Source of the DNA: Acidobacteriota bacterium
GTDB lineage: Bacteria > Acidobacteriota > Terriglobia > Acidiferrales > UBA7541
Length of the DNA stretch: 64,000 bases
NCBI GenBank assembly: GCA_013289835.1
Contig: JABCZG010000016.1
Coordinates: forward strand, 45,039 to 109,038
Direction of reading: 5' to 3'
A program made the translations under genes and the position numbers. The notes beneath the pieces were generated by a model. It was not told where the DNA came from, made no database searches, and worked only from the letters and a program-made list of their open reading frames with translations. Shown here piece by piece: positions 50,773 to 59,882 of this stretch; position 1 is the first letter of the stretch, and the number at the start of each line of letters is the position of its first letter.

Positions 50773-52725
50773 CTACGCAAATCCTATTGCAAGCGCAGAC
50801 GCATTCCGGTGGGCGATCGCCTCGATAGAAATCATCGGATTGACGCCGGAAGCGGACGGAAATGAAGAGCTGTCCATCACATAGAGATTGCGGGCTTCCC
50901 AGGTTTGCCCATCGGGATTGGTCGCGGAAGATTTCGGCGAGCCCCCGAGCCGGGCGGTGCCCTGAATGTGGAAAGAAAAGAGCGCCAGGCGGCCCGCGTC
51001 CCACCCAGCGGAATCCATCGCTTCCGTGAACGTCTCGAACGAACCACTCCGTCCCGGTTCGTAGGCACACCACTTTGTATGCGGAGAAAAAATCAACCGC
51101 GCGCCGCCAGCCTCCAGGATGCGTGCTGCTCCAACGAACCCGCGCCGGAGGTGCGCGCGATCGAATCCCGAGAGCGCATAGTGAGCGACAGGATGGCCGT
51201 CCCGGCCGATCGTGACGCGGCCGCCGTCCCGGTCCCGCAGAAGAACTCCAATCGCCGAGGTATGGGAAAGCTTTTCTAACAACGACCGGTATTGTCGCGG
51301 ATCGCGCCAGGGAAGAACCGCGACCGCAATAACCGGTTGCAGAGCGGTGGTTTCATACTTCACGCCATAACTTCCCGTAAGAAAACGGTGCTCATCGGAG
51401 TAGATGGCCTGCATCGTTCCTTCCCAGGGTCGAATCTCCTCCTCGAACACGCCGCAGACATTCGAAACCGGATGAAGGTGCAGATGATTCCCAATGTGCT
51501 CGTTGCGAAGTCCGGACCGCAGCAGAAGCGCAGGAGTATGGATCGAGCCGCATGCAACCACGACCGCTTTACAACGGATGTCGACGTCGTGGCCACTTTT
51601 CGAACGCGCTTCCACTCCGGTCGCAGCGCCAGCCTCGATTCGAACGCGCAGAGCGCGGGTCTCCACGACGAACCGCGCGCCATGCTTCTGCGCATCCGCG
51701 AGCCACGTTTTCGTCGTGGACTGTTTCGCGCCAATCGCGCAGCCATATCCGCAATACCCGCAAACTTTTCCCTGGTCGCACCCAACCACGTTCCGCGGCA
51801 TGGCATCCACATGCCAGCCCAGTGCCCGCAACCCGCGTTCGAGAACTTTTTCACGCGCCGAAACGCGATTGTGATCCAAATTGACGTGCAACCGTTCGCA
51901 AACCGCATCGAGACTGCGAGTGTATTCTTCGCCGCTGAACCATGGCACGCCGGCCGTGGCCCACTCCGTTCGAATGTCATCCGGCGTTCGAAACGACGTG
52001 CAGTAATTGATGACCGTGCTGCCGCCGAAACACTCGCCTGCCAGCAGTCCGACGCCGTAATCCGCTGTCGCCGAGAAACCCGCTTCCGAATACATCCGCT
52101 GAAAAGCGCGGAACTCGGCGCCGTCAAAATCCGCATCATCGTAGTAGCCGCCGGCCTCCAGCACGATGACATCTTTTCCCGCCGCGGCGAGAACCGCAGC
52201 CGCGGTCCCGCCGCCCGCGCCGGAGCCAACCACGCAAACGTCGCAGGACAATTTCAGATCGCGATCGGGAACGGTGACGCGAAGAGGGCGCGGTTTCGAG
52301 ACGTTCTGCGCATTCAGCGGACCCGGATACGCAAGCCGATCCCAAACGGCGCTGCGCGAACCGTCCGCGGCGGGCAGCATCACATAAAGAAATCCGATCG
52401 CCTTGCGAAGCGCCTGAAACGCGGCGCGGCGTCTGACCATTCCGCTGTCCGCCCACGAGTGCAGCACGCGAATCTGAACCTCATTCGAAAGCGCCGAAAA
52501 ACTCTTCAGGCGTCCCACGGTCAGCAGACTGTGGAGTTTCGAATCCCACACATCGAGAAGCTGGAGAAACTGTGCGCGGTCGTTCGAACGTGGATTAAAA
52601 TCCAACGCCCGGGAGATGGTCCCGGGAATGCCCAGTTCGAGCGCGGAAGGCCAGCCTTCCGCTTTCGGAAGAAATGTTTCGCAGATGGATTCCAGCGCGC
52701 GCTGCTGCCGGGAAGTGAGGTTCAT
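50773..52725 (-). CDS. GMC-family oxidoreductase, long-chain alcohol oxidase-like, with fused N-terminal domain
   Basis: 650 aa. Residues 1-115 resemble the small gluconate 2-dehydrogenase subunit 3 type (SRQQRALESICETFLP, AFQALRKAIGFLYV). A GMC flavoprotein follows, with FAD motif GSGAGGG at 167-173, ECFGGSTVINYCTSFRTP, and the C-terminal FSFHIQGTARLGGSPKSSA and DSSSFPSASGVNPMISIEAIAHRNA that hold the catalytic His/Asn pair. Four Cys (316, 322, 325, 329) form a compact cluster seen in long-chain alcohol oxidase relatives. It probably oxidises a primary alcohol. No signal peptide is visible, and the electron acceptor is unknown. Confidence 0.85.
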   Translation of the reverse strand: MNLTSRQQRALESICETFLPKAEGWPSALELGIPGTISRALDFNPRSNDRAQFLQLLDVWDSKLHSLLTVGRLKSFSALSNEVQIRVLHSWADSGMVRRRAAFQALRKAIGFLYVMLPAADGSRSAVWDRLAYPGPLNAQNVSKPRPLRVTVPDRDLKLSCDVCVVGSGAGGGTAAAVLAAAGKDVIVLEAGGYYDDADFDGAEFRAFQRMYSEAGFSATADYGVGLLAGECFGGSTVINYCTSFRTPDDIRTEWATAGVPWFSGEEYTRSLDAVCERLHVNLDHNRVSAREKVLERGLRALGWHVDAMPRNVVGCDQGKVCGYCGYGCAIGAKQSTTKTWLADAQKHGARFVVETRALRVRIEAGAATGVEARSKSGHDVDIRCKAVVVACGSIHTPALLLRSGLRNEHIGNHLHLHPVSNVCGVFEEEIRPWEGTMQAIYSDEHRFLTGSYGVKYETTALQPVIAVAVLPWRDPRQYRSLLEKLSHTSAIGVLLRDRDGGRVTIGRDGHPVAHYALSGFDRAHLRRGFVGAARILEAGGARLIFSPHTKWCAYEPGRSGSFETFTEAMDSAGWDAGRLALFSFHIQGTARLGGSPKSSATNPDGQTWEARNLYVMDSSSFPSASGVNPMISIEAIAHRNASALAIGFA

Positions 52726-52795
52726 GGAAGCGGGTCCAGCTTATCGCGGATTCGCTTATTTTCGTTCGGGCTCTTTTTGTTTTTTGGTTTGGCTT

Positions 52796-53683
52796 TTAGT
52801 TCTTGCTCTTTTTCAGGACGGCTTCGGAGCCGCCTTTTTGCAAAGACTCTTTGGAGAACAAAACATCGGGGAAACCGGGATTGAATTTGCAGGTGTCGTA
52901 GAAAAATTGAGCGGCGCGGCGGCCGTTATGTTCGCGAGAAACTTGCAGCGGGACCCACACGCTGTCTTTCAACTGGTAGTTCGTATAAATGGTGACGTCG
53001 TCGTTGAGCTGCTGGTTTTCTTCGTCCTTGGTAGTCACCACGCTGCGAATCAGAAAATGCGTCAAACGGTCCACGGCAAGGCGAAACTTGCGGTCGTCGG
53101 CATCGGTGATCTCGACCCATTGCACTTCCCGGCGATCCACGATGTCGTCGCCGCCGAAGCGAATGGCCAAGCCCGGCTCGTTGAGACGGAGGCGAAGCAA
53201 ATTATCAATGTCGCGCTTGACGCCCTCCTCAAAAACGCTGATCGCGGTAACAGGAATTTCGCTGACGCCGCTGCGATCAAACGTCCAGCCGCGATCGCCG
53301 TTGTAAAGCGTGATGATGATGCCGCCGTGCGTAATGTCCAAGCCATCCAAACCGATGAGTGACTGGAGAATGGTATTCCGTCCCTTGGCGACATATTCGG
53401 TGCGGACTTTGTCCGGGAAGCGCCGGTCTTCGGTGAATTGGATATAACCCGTCACTTCGCCGCTGTGGCCGAAGAGCGCCCGGCGGCCATTGCATACGCT
53501 TTCGCGAACTTCGGTATAGCCGGGACCGCCGAATGCATTGATGAGGTCGTTGAGGATCTGCTTCCCTTTGGCGGCGCTCTGCTCCGGCATCATGGTGTCC
53601 GGATTCTGTGCAGCGGCTCTCGCAATAAACACCGCGCTGGCAAGCAGGGAAACCGCTACGAGATGGGTGAACTTTAACCGCAC
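52796..53683 (-). CDS. secreted protein of unknown function (outer-membrane lipoprotein-sorting-like)
   Basis: 295 aa from GTG 53683: GGAGG lies nine bases upstream, and the start overlaps the SDR stop by 10 bp. The long frame to 54157 is the shadow of that SDR. A signal peptide (FTHLVAVSLLASAVFIARAAAQ) precedes a mixed beta domain (GKQILNDLINAFGGPGYTEV, RFPDKVRTEYVAKGRN, FTYYNGD-like LYNGDRGWTFD, WVPLQVSREHNGRRAAQFFY) reminiscent of LolA/LolB-type lipid-binding folds. That relation is tentative. It is the second gene of a unit with the SDR. Confidence 0.68.
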   Translation of the reverse strand: MRLKFTHLVAVSLLASAVFIARAAAQNPDTMMPEQSAAKGKQILNDLINAFGGPGYTEVRESVCNGRRALFGHSGEVTGYIQFTEDRRFPDKVRTEYVAKGRNTILQSLIGLDGLDITHGGIIITLYNGDRGWTFDRSGVSEIPVTAISVFEEGVKRDIDNLLRLRLNEPGLAIRFGGDDIVDRREVQWVEITDADDRKFRLAVDRLTHFLIRSVVTTKDEENQQLNDDVTIYTNYQLKDSVWVPLQVSREHNGRRAAQFFYDTCKFNPGFPDVLFSKESLQKGGSEAVLKKSKN

Positions 53684-54438
53684 AAGATCGCGCCTCCATT
53701 TACATTGATGATCTCGCCGGTCATGAAGTTGGCCAGGTCCGAGGCGGCAAAGAGAATTGGGCCGGCAATTTCTTCGGCAGTGGCGGCGCGGCCCAGGGGA
53801 ATCGAAGAAGCGGCCATTTTCTGGCCGGCCTTCGTCTCCAGCACGGGATTGGACATGTCCGTGGCGACCCAGCCGGGTGCCACGCAATTGACAAGAATAT
53901 TGTGACGCGCGAGTTCGGTGGCGAGGCCTTTGGTGAGGCTGATGATGCCGCCTTTCGACGCGCCGTAGTGCGTGTGGAAGGATTCGCCACGCTGGCCCGC
54001 GGTGGAGCTGATGGGGATAATTTTTCCGGACTTCTGCTTGATCATCTGCGGAACGGTGAAATGGATGATCGAGTAGATGCTTTTCAGATTGATGCGAATC
54101 ATGTCGTCCCACTGCTTTTCGGTCATCTTCTCGATCGGCGAATCGTCCTGGTTCCACACGCCGGCGTTGGCGACGAGAATGTCCAGCCGGCCGAGGCGAG
54201 CGATGGTGTGTTCGACGAGTTTCTGATTGTCGGCGTGTTTGCCGACATCGGCTTTGAACGCTTCCACGCGAGTGCCGTGTTTGCCGGCTTCCTGCTGGAC
54301 CTGCGCTGCGGCATCTTTGGACTTGACGTAGTTGAAGACCACGTCGGCGCCGGCCTGCGCGAATAATTTAACGGCCGCCGCGCCGATGCCGCGGGAACCG
54401 CCGGTGATGAGTGCCGCCTTGCCTGCGAGCGAAATCAT
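53674..54438 (-). CDS. SDR oxidoreductase (3-oxoacyl-ACP reductase-like)
   Basis: A 254-aa classical SDR. The cofactor motif TGGSRGIG is at 12-19, NAG is in LVANAGVW, and the active-site Ser and Tyr-Lys are in ISSTAGQRGESFHTHYGASKG. The C-terminal end is ASDLANFMTGEIINVNGGAIL. The general role is NAD(P)-dependent oxidation or reduction of a hydroxy/keto group. FabG-like activity is the default but unproven. It overlaps the secreted-protein gene downstream. Confidence 0.85.
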   Translation of the reverse strand: MISLAGKAALITGGSRGIGAAAVKLFAQAGADVVFNYVKSKDAAAQVQQEAGKHGTRVEAFKADVGKHADNQKLVEHTIARLGRLDILVANAGVWNQDDSPIEKMTEKQWDDMIRINLKSIYSIIHFTVPQMIKQKSGKIIPISSTAGQRGESFHTHYGASKGGIISLTKGLATELARHNILVNCVAPGWVATDMSNPVLETKAGQKMAASSIPLGRAATAEEIAGPILFAASDLANFMTGEIINVNGGAILCG

Positions 54439-54516
54439 GAAACCCCCGAAAGTAGAAAATCGAAAATAGAAACCTCAACACTCTTCCCTGCCGCTTCAGT
54501 TTCCTAGGCGAAAAGA

Positions 54517-54576
54517 GATTCTCCTCGCAAACTTCGCGCGGAGAGGAAGCGGTCCTCGCTTCGCTCGGAATGACAG
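54517..54576. repeat. dispersed-repeat-like intergenic sequence
   Basis: The end of this stretch (CTCGCTTCGCTCGGAATGAC, 54556-54574) looks like a sequence commonly seen in intergenic repeats of many bacterial genomes, preceded by a related half (GATTCTCCTCGC). Only one copy is in the window, so repeat status rests on recall rather than on internal evidence. Confidence 0.35.
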
Positions 54577-54598
54577 GGTCCTGGCCCTCGCGCTAAGT

Positions 54599-55381
54599 TC
54601 AGCGGTGTGCGATAGCCTCACGGGCGCTGCGTGCGGCGCCAACGAAATCGGCGAAGAGCTTTTGGGACAATGCGTCGCCGAGACGCTCCGGGTGCCACTG
54701 GACGCCTACAACCCAGTTTGGACCGCCGGTCCATTCTACGGCTTCAATCGTGCCATCCGTCGCATGCGCGGCCACGCGAAGATTTTCGCCGGGCTCATCA
54801 ATTGCCTGGTGATGGCTGCTGTTGATGGTGGCCGCTTGCGAGCCATTCAATTTGGCGAGGCGGCTCTCCGGCTCGAATTGCGCTTCGTGCTCGATATCGC
54901 CTTTGACGGATCCTGGAGGCAGATCGGTGGTGCCGTGCGGTCCGGACGCGGGCTTCTCCGCGTGGATGTCCTGGACCAGAGTGCCGTGGAAGTGGACGTT
55001 GAGAATCTGGCAGCCGTAGCAAATAGCCAGCACGGGCTTTGAGGAACTGAGCGCATGGAGAAGGATCGCGGTGTCCGTATTGTCGCGATTGGGGTCCAAG
55101 TTCACGGTTTTGGCGTGCTTGGGTGCGCCGTAGCGAGCCGGATCGACGTCCGCCGGACTGCCGGGAAGGACGAAGGCGTCCAAGTCCTGTAGTTGCCTCG
55201 CAAGCTCTACGGGCGATTGCTGGAGCGAGACTTCCACGGGGTCCGCTCCGGCTCTGCGGACGGCTTGGAAGTAGAGGTCGAGCTTGTCCCGGATGCCGTC
55301 GCGTTGTTCCTGGGTAGTGCGCCAGGGAATGCCGACACGTGGCCGGGAGCCGTTTCTCAGTTGGGTGTCAGTGGGGGACAT
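54599..55381 (-). CDS. gamma-glutamyl-gamma-aminobutyrate hydrolase-like class I glutamine amidotransferase (peptidase C26)
   Basis: 260 aa from ATG 55381 (MSPTDTQLRNGSRP). The amidotransferase fold shows the nucleophile elbow VLAICYGCQILNV, where the first Cys is the likely nucleophile, and the His-Glu pair in VQWHPER. PuuD-like members cleave gamma-glutamyl-GABA in putrescine breakdown, and others hydrolyse gamma-glutamyl peptides. No putrescine genes are nearby, so the substrate is open. The elbow reads ICYGCQ rather than the commoner ICRGHQ. Confidence 0.85.
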   Translation of the reverse strand: MSPTDTQLRNGSRPRVGIPWRTTQEQRDGIRDKLDLYFQAVRRAGADPVEVSLQQSPVELARQLQDLDAFVLPGSPADVDPARYGAPKHAKTVNLDPNRDNTDTAILLHALSSSKPVLAICYGCQILNVHFHGTLVQDIHAEKPASGPHGTTDLPPGSVKGDIEHEAQFEPESRLAKLNGSQAATINSSHHQAIDEPGENLRVAAHATDGTIEAVEWTGGPNWVVGVQWHPERLGDALSQKLFADFVGAARSAREAIAHR

Positions 55382-55460
55382 GGAACACCAAATCGTAGCA
55401 TCCGCGCGAGAGTGCGGCAACCGAAGGAAAAGTAGTCAGTGTTAGCCCACCCGTCAACGG

Positions 55461-57929
55461 TTACTCGGAGTGGAGGGCTTCGATGACGTCGATGCGGGCG
55501 GCGCGGGCGGCGGGGACGGAGGAAGCGACGACGGCGGCGGCCAGCAGGACGAAGGCGGAGAGGATTATGGGGAAGGCGCCGGGCATCTTCATGTCCGGGA
55601 AATAGCTGGCGGCCAAACGCGCGGCTACGAAGCCGAAGGCGGCGCCGGCGAGGACGCCGACTCCAGCCATCAGGGCGCCTTCGGTGATGACACCTTTCAA
55701 CAGATGCTGGGGCTGCGAGCCAAGCGCCAGGCGGATGCCGAATTCGCGCGTGCGCGAGCTGACGGAGAACGCGAGGACGGCCGCGACGCCAACCAATGCG
55801 ATCACCAACGCGACAGCCGCGAACACGCCGAAGACCAGGGAGTTCAAACGGTCCGGCGTAAGCACTTCGGCGCGGACGTCCTCGAGAGTGGCGGCATGCT
55901 CAACGGGCTGTTCGGCGGACATGCTACGGATAATGCGCGTGACGGGCGTGACGAGGGAATACGGATTTGCAGTGGTGTGGATGAAAAGGCGGCCGCCAAA
56001 GATGGGACCTTCTTCAAAGGGGGTATAGATCGTGACGATCGGTTCAGGAACGACGTGTTGGTCGTCAATATCGGCGGTGACCCCGATGATACGGTGGGGC
56101 GCGGCGTTAATCCCGGGAGCGAATTGCAGAACGGGATCCGTCCAATAAACATGGCGGTCGAGGGCATCCTGATTGGGGAACATGCGCTTTGCGAGAGTTT
56201 CACTTACGATAGCGACGGGCTCTTTATTCTGGGCGTCGAGCGCGTTGAAGTCACGGCCTGCGATGATGGGAACGCCGAGCGCGGCAAAGAATCCGGGAGA
56301 GATGACGCGCACCTGCGCGCGAGGGTCCTCTCCGGGAACATGAACATGACCGTCGGCGGAGAATTGGAGGCCGAAACCGGAGCTACCAACATCGCGCCAG
56401 GGAACCGACAGGCCGAAGGCGGTCCTGTTCACGCCGGGCAGCGCATCCACGCGACGAATTGTTTCCTTGTAGAAATCGACCACTTGCTGAGGCGTTTTTC
56501 CGTGGGCCATCGCGGGAACGTTGATGGTGAGGACGTGGCGCATATCGAGGCCGGTCTGCGCGGTTTGCAGCGCGATCAGCGTAGTGATCAACATGCTTGC
56601 GCCCGCGAGCAACACGAAAGATGCGGCGATTTGTGTCACCGCGAAGATGCGCTGGCGGCGGCTGGTGCTGCCGGTGACGCGCAGGCTGCCGCTCGAAAGG
56701 TTAAGCCCATTGGACCTGTCGGCTGAAGGCAGGCGCGGGACAAACGCTAAAATCACGGAAGCGAAGATGGCCAGCGCCCCTCCCACCCACAGCAGGCTGG
56801 AATCCACCGTCAAATCAAGCGCGCGGACCGAAAAACGCGACGCGTAGCGGGCCAGGATGGCCACCATCGGCTGCGCGCTCATGATCCCAAGCGCGGCGCC
56901 GGCGGTGCAGAGCAGAAGGCTTTCAGCCAGCAACATGCGGCGCAGCGCGCCTGTGCTTGCGCCGAGCGCCGCACGGATCGACAGTTCGCCTTCGCGGCGG
57001 ACGGTGCGTGTGAGAATCAGGTTGGCCACGTTGGAACAGGCGATGATGAAAACCAGCCCTGACGCAGCGAGCAAAACCAGCAAGACGGTGCGGGCGCCCG
57101 AGGTGATCTGGTCGCGAAGCAGCTTGGCGCTGATCTGGTAGTCCCCTTTGTGTGGATAGGCTTCTGCATGTGCTTTGGTCATGGCCCCGTAGACGGAGCG
57201 CAACTCGGCGCGCGCTTGATCGAGGGTGACACCGGGAGCGAGACGGCCAAAAAGCTCGGTCATGCGATGGACGCGGCCGGTAACCATGGTTGCGGAGAGG
57301 TGGTGCGGGCTGGTCACGATGTTGGCGATGATTTCGGTCTCTTGCGGATAAGGAATGGAGGGTTCGAGGACGCCGATGACGGTGGCAGACCGCTCGCCCA
57401 TAAGCCCACTATCGAGCCGCAGGGTTTTGCCGAGAACGGAAGGATCCTTGCCGAATGTGGTGGTCCAGAAACGATAGGTGAGAACGACGACGCCCGGAGC
57501 TTTGGGACCGTCGTCCTGTGGTCCGACGAGACGGCCGAGGACCGGATGGAGGCCCATGACTTCGAAGAAGGTGCCGCTAACGACGCCGGCCTGGACGACG
57601 CGAGGCTCGCCGAGGCCGATCATGGTGAATTCGGTGGCCGAGAAATCGCCGAAGGCGCTAACGGTTCTAACGCTAGCGCTCAAATCCTGGATTTCGGGGA
57701 CGGAGAACGCGGTGTTCTCGTCGCCGGTGCCCGGGGCGCTCTGGCGGATGTAGATCAGGCGATCCTCGTCGCGATTGACGAGGGGCTTGAGGAGCACGCC
57801 GCGGACTAGCGTGAAGATGGCGGCGTTGGCACCGATGCCGAGGGCGAGGGTGAGGACGACGGTGATCGTAAGCCCTTGCGTACGCAGGAGGGAGTGGAAC
57901 GCAACTTTTAGATCGCGAAAGAATGACAT
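55461..57929 (-). CDS. ADOP-type MacB/FtsX permease
   Basis: 822 aa with the architecture of the acidobacterial duplicated orphan permease family. There is an N-terminal helix (LTITVVLTLALGIGANAAIFTLV), a MacB periplasmic core, an FtsX block of about three helices near 275-400, a second periplasmic core, and a C-terminal FtsX block (about 690-815, RTREFGIRLALGSQPQHLL). GAGG precedes the ATG. Members are encoded without an adjacent ABC ATPase, as here. They may pair with a shared ATPase for mechanotransmission or export of peptides or lipids; the substrate is unknown. Confidence 0.9.
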   Translation of the reverse strand: MSFFRDLKVAFHSLLRTQGLTITVVLTLALGIGANAAIFTLVRGVLLKPLVNRDEDRLIYIRQSAPGTGDENTAFSVPEIQDLSASVRTVSAFGDFSATEFTMIGLGEPRVVQAGVVSGTFFEVMGLHPVLGRLVGPQDDGPKAPGVVVLTYRFWTTTFGKDPSVLGKTLRLDSGLMGERSATVIGVLEPSIPYPQETEIIANIVTSPHHLSATMVTGRVHRMTELFGRLAPGVTLDQARAELRSVYGAMTKAHAEAYPHKGDYQISAKLLRDQITSGARTVLLVLLAASGLVFIIACSNVANLILTRTVRREGELSIRAALGASTGALRRMLLAESLLLCTAGAALGIMSAQPMVAILARYASRFSVRALDLTVDSSLLWVGGALAIFASVILAFVPRLPSADRSNGLNLSSGSLRVTGSTSRRQRIFAVTQIAASFVLLAGASMLITTLIALQTAQTGLDMRHVLTINVPAMAHGKTPQQVVDFYKETIRRVDALPGVNRTAFGLSVPWRDVGSSGFGLQFSADGHVHVPGEDPRAQVRVISPGFFAALGVPIIAGRDFNALDAQNKEPVAIVSETLAKRMFPNQDALDRHVYWTDPVLQFAPGINAAPHRIIGVTADIDDQHVVPEPIVTIYTPFEEGPIFGGRLFIHTTANPYSLVTPVTRIIRSMSAEQPVEHAATLEDVRAEVLTPDRLNSLVFGVFAAVALVIALVGVAAVLAFSVSSRTREFGIRLALGSQPQHLLKGVITEGALMAGVGVLAGAAFGFVAARLAASYFPDMKMPGAFPIILSAFVLLAAAVVASSVPAARAARIDVIEALHSE

Positions 57930-58093
57930 GTTCGTGACCTCACTTTAGCTATGGGTAAGGCACTGCACGCGCCAATGCTAAGCACCGGATTATAAATCAC
58001 TTACTGGGGGATATGTTCCATTGAGATGTTCGGTTTCAGGATGACTCTGTCGCGGATTCGGACACCTGGGACTGGCAGAGGAAGGAAAACGCA

Positions 58094-58109
58094 CGGGTCT
58101 AAAGACCCG
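58094..58109 (-). terminator. probable Rho-independent terminator after purK
   Basis: CGGGTCT-TT-AGACCCG on the minus strand is a perfect 7-bp stem that begins 6 bases past the purK stop and is followed shortly by GTTTTCC. The palindrome also resembles a dispersed intergenic element, so termination is likely but not certain. Confidence 0.55.
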
Positions 58110-58115
58110 CCACTA

Positions 58116-59258
58116 CTAGGCGCGGAGGGGCGTGCTTGGGGCTAGGGCGGCGTCGAGGCAGAAATCGGGGTGGTGGAAGAAGGCGGGGAGTTCGGAGAGG
58201 CGGAGAGCGAGGCGTTCGGGGGAGGCGGCGCGGAGGGTGACGTGGCCGAGTTTGCGGCCGGGGCGGGGAGATTTGCCGTAAAGATGGAGATGGGTGTCGG
58301 GGACGGCGAGGACTTCGGCGGAATCGGGGACGTTGCCGATGAGATTTAGCATGGCGCAGTAGCCGGCAGGGCCTGTGGAGCCGAGAGGGAGGCCGAGGAC
58401 GGCGCGGAGGTGGTTTTCGAACTGGCTGGTGACTGCGCCTTCGATGGTCCAGTGGCCGGAATTGTGGACGCGCGGGGCCATTTCGTTGGCGAGGAGTCGG
58501 CCGCCGGATTCGAAGAATTCGATGGCGAGGACACCGACGTATTTTAGGGATTCGAGGATGCGACGGGCGGCGTCTTCGGCAGCGCGCTGGATGGGCGGCT
58601 CGAGGCGAGGCGCGGGGGCGAGGGAGAGGCGCAGGATGCCGCCTCGATGATGATTCTCGACGAGTGGGTAAAAAGCGATTTCGCCGGTGCGGGAACGGAC
58701 GGCGAGGACGGAGAGTTCGCGCGCGAAGGAAACAAGGCGTTCGAGAATCAGAGGCGCGGCGGGGAGTTCGGATTTTGCCTTCGCGACGTCTTCCGCGGTG
58801 CGGAGAATCCACTGGCCCTTGCCGTCGTAGCCCATGCGACAGGTTTTTAGGACAGCGGGAAGGCCGATGTGTTTCACGGCTTGGTCGAGGTCGTTTGGTT
58901 TCAGGACCGGAGCGAATTCGGTGGTGGCGATGGAAAGCTTTTGAAATAAATGTTTCTCGTTGAGGCGATCCTGGGCGGCTTCGAGGGCGGCCGGAGGAGG
59001 ATAGACGGGGACGCGCTCGGCGAGAAAGTTGGCGGCTTCGACGGGAACGTTTTCAAATTCGTAGGTGACGAGTTCGAGGCCGCTGGCGAATTTTTCGAGC
59101 GCGGCTTGATCCGTGTATTCCGCGGTGACGCGCTGGGCGATGCGGCCTACGGGAGCTTCGGGCGAAGGATCGAGAAAGCGGAAGTGCAGGCCGAGCGGAT
59201 AGCCGGCGAGGGCGAGCATGTAGCCGAGCTGTCCGCCGCCGAGAATGCCGATGGTCAC
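58116..59258 (-). CDS. purK: PurK, N5-carboxyaminoimidazole ribonucleotide synthase
   Basis: A 380-aa ATP-grasp enzyme of purine synthesis that carboxylates AIR with ATP and bicarbonate to N5-CAIR. The start [19 protein letters not shown] is the PurK signature. The ATP-grasp core has [15 protein letters not shown], and the C-terminus has [31 protein letters not shown]. It overlaps purE by 4 bp (ATGA), so the enzyme and the mutase that uses its unstable product are made together. Confidence 0.95.
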   Translation of the reverse strand: MTIGILGGGQLGYMLALAGYPLGLHFRFLDPSPEAPVGRIAQRVTAEYTDQAALEKFASGLELVTYEFENVPVEAANFLAERVPVYPPPAALEAAQDRLNEKHLFQKLSIATTEFAPVLKPNDLDQAVKHIGLPAVLKTCRMGYDGKGQWILRTAEDVAKAKSELPAAPLILERLVSFARELSVLAVRSRTGEIAFYPLVENHHRGGILRLSLAPAPRLEPPIQRAAEDAARRILESLKYVGVLAIEFFESGGRLLANEMAPRVHNSGHWTIEGAVTSQFENHLRAVLGLPLGSTGPAGYCAMLNLIGNVPDSAEVLAVPDTHLHLYGKSPRPGRKLGHVTLRAASPERLALRLSELPAFFHHPDFCLDAALAPSTPLRA

Positions 59259-59809
59259 TTGGTCTTTCCCTTCTTGCTGGGCGTGGCGGATACGGAGGGA
59301 TCGGGATTCGCGCGAACGCGGCCGGTCTGCTCGGTGCGGAACTTTCTGGAGGCTTCGCGGATGGCAGGATACTTGGCGCCGAGAATGGCGGCGGCGAGAA
59401 GGGCGGCGTTGACCGCGCCGGAACGGCCGATGGCGAGCGTGCCGACGGGAATGCCGCCGGGCATTTGCGCGATGGAGAGGAGCGAATCGAGGCCTTTTAG
59501 AGTTTTTGATTCGACGGGAACGCCGAGGACGGGGAGAACGGTTTTTGCGGCGGTCATGCCGGGGAGATGAGCGGCGCCGCCGGCACCGGCGATGATGACT
59601 TCGATACCGCGCTTTTCGGCGGTGGAGGCATATTCGAAGAGCAGATCGGGGGTGCGGTGGGCGGAAACGACGCGCGTTTCATGTGGAACATGGAGGTCGG
59701 TCAGCATTTGGGAGGCGAATTTCATGGTGTCCCAGTCGGAGCCGGAGCCCATGATGATGCCGACGAGAGGTTTGGCCGGAGATGGTTTGTGTTTTGATTT
59801 GGCAGTCAT
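59255..59809 (-). CDS. purE: PurE, N5-carboxyaminoimidazole ribonucleotide mutase
   Basis: 184 aa from ATG 59809. The class I PurE fold shows [13 protein letters not shown] and [11 protein letters not shown], with the substrate-binding Ser/Asp and catalytic His. It converts N5-CAIR to CAIR. The N-terminus has a short basic extension ([12 protein letters not shown]) and the C-terminus about 20 extra residues ([16 protein letters not shown]). It is coupled to purK by a 4-bp overlap. Confidence 0.95.
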   Translation of the reverse strand: MTAKSKHKPSPAKPLVGIIMGSGSDWDTMKFASQMLTDLHVPHETRVVSAHRTPDLLFEYASTAEKRGIEVIIAGAGGAAHLPGMTAAKTVLPVLGVPVESKTLKGLDSLLSIAQMPGGIPVGTLAIGRSGAVNAALLAAAILGAKYPAIREASRKFRTEQTGRVRANPDPSVSATPSKKGKTK

Positions 59810-59827
59810 GGTGATTCTTCGACCGTA

Positions 59828-59847
59828 GGGCACGATATATCGTGCCC
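59828..59847. repeat. 20-bp perfect palindrome between folC and purE
   Basis: GGGCACGATATATCGTGCCC is fully self-complementary and lies in the 73-bp gap between the folC stop and the purE start. It would form a 7-8 bp hairpin in RNA without a T tract. It is a likely REP-like element, or a processing or attenuation hairpin. Confidence 0.55.
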
Positions 59848-59882
59848 CTACTGGGAGACAAGTCCTGGTGTTTCGGCGGCAA

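Noticed and set aside
51292..52884. 530-aa plus-strand open frame opposite the GMC oxidoreductase
   Set aside because: It is an Arg-rich shadow of a gene with clear FAD and catalytic motifs.
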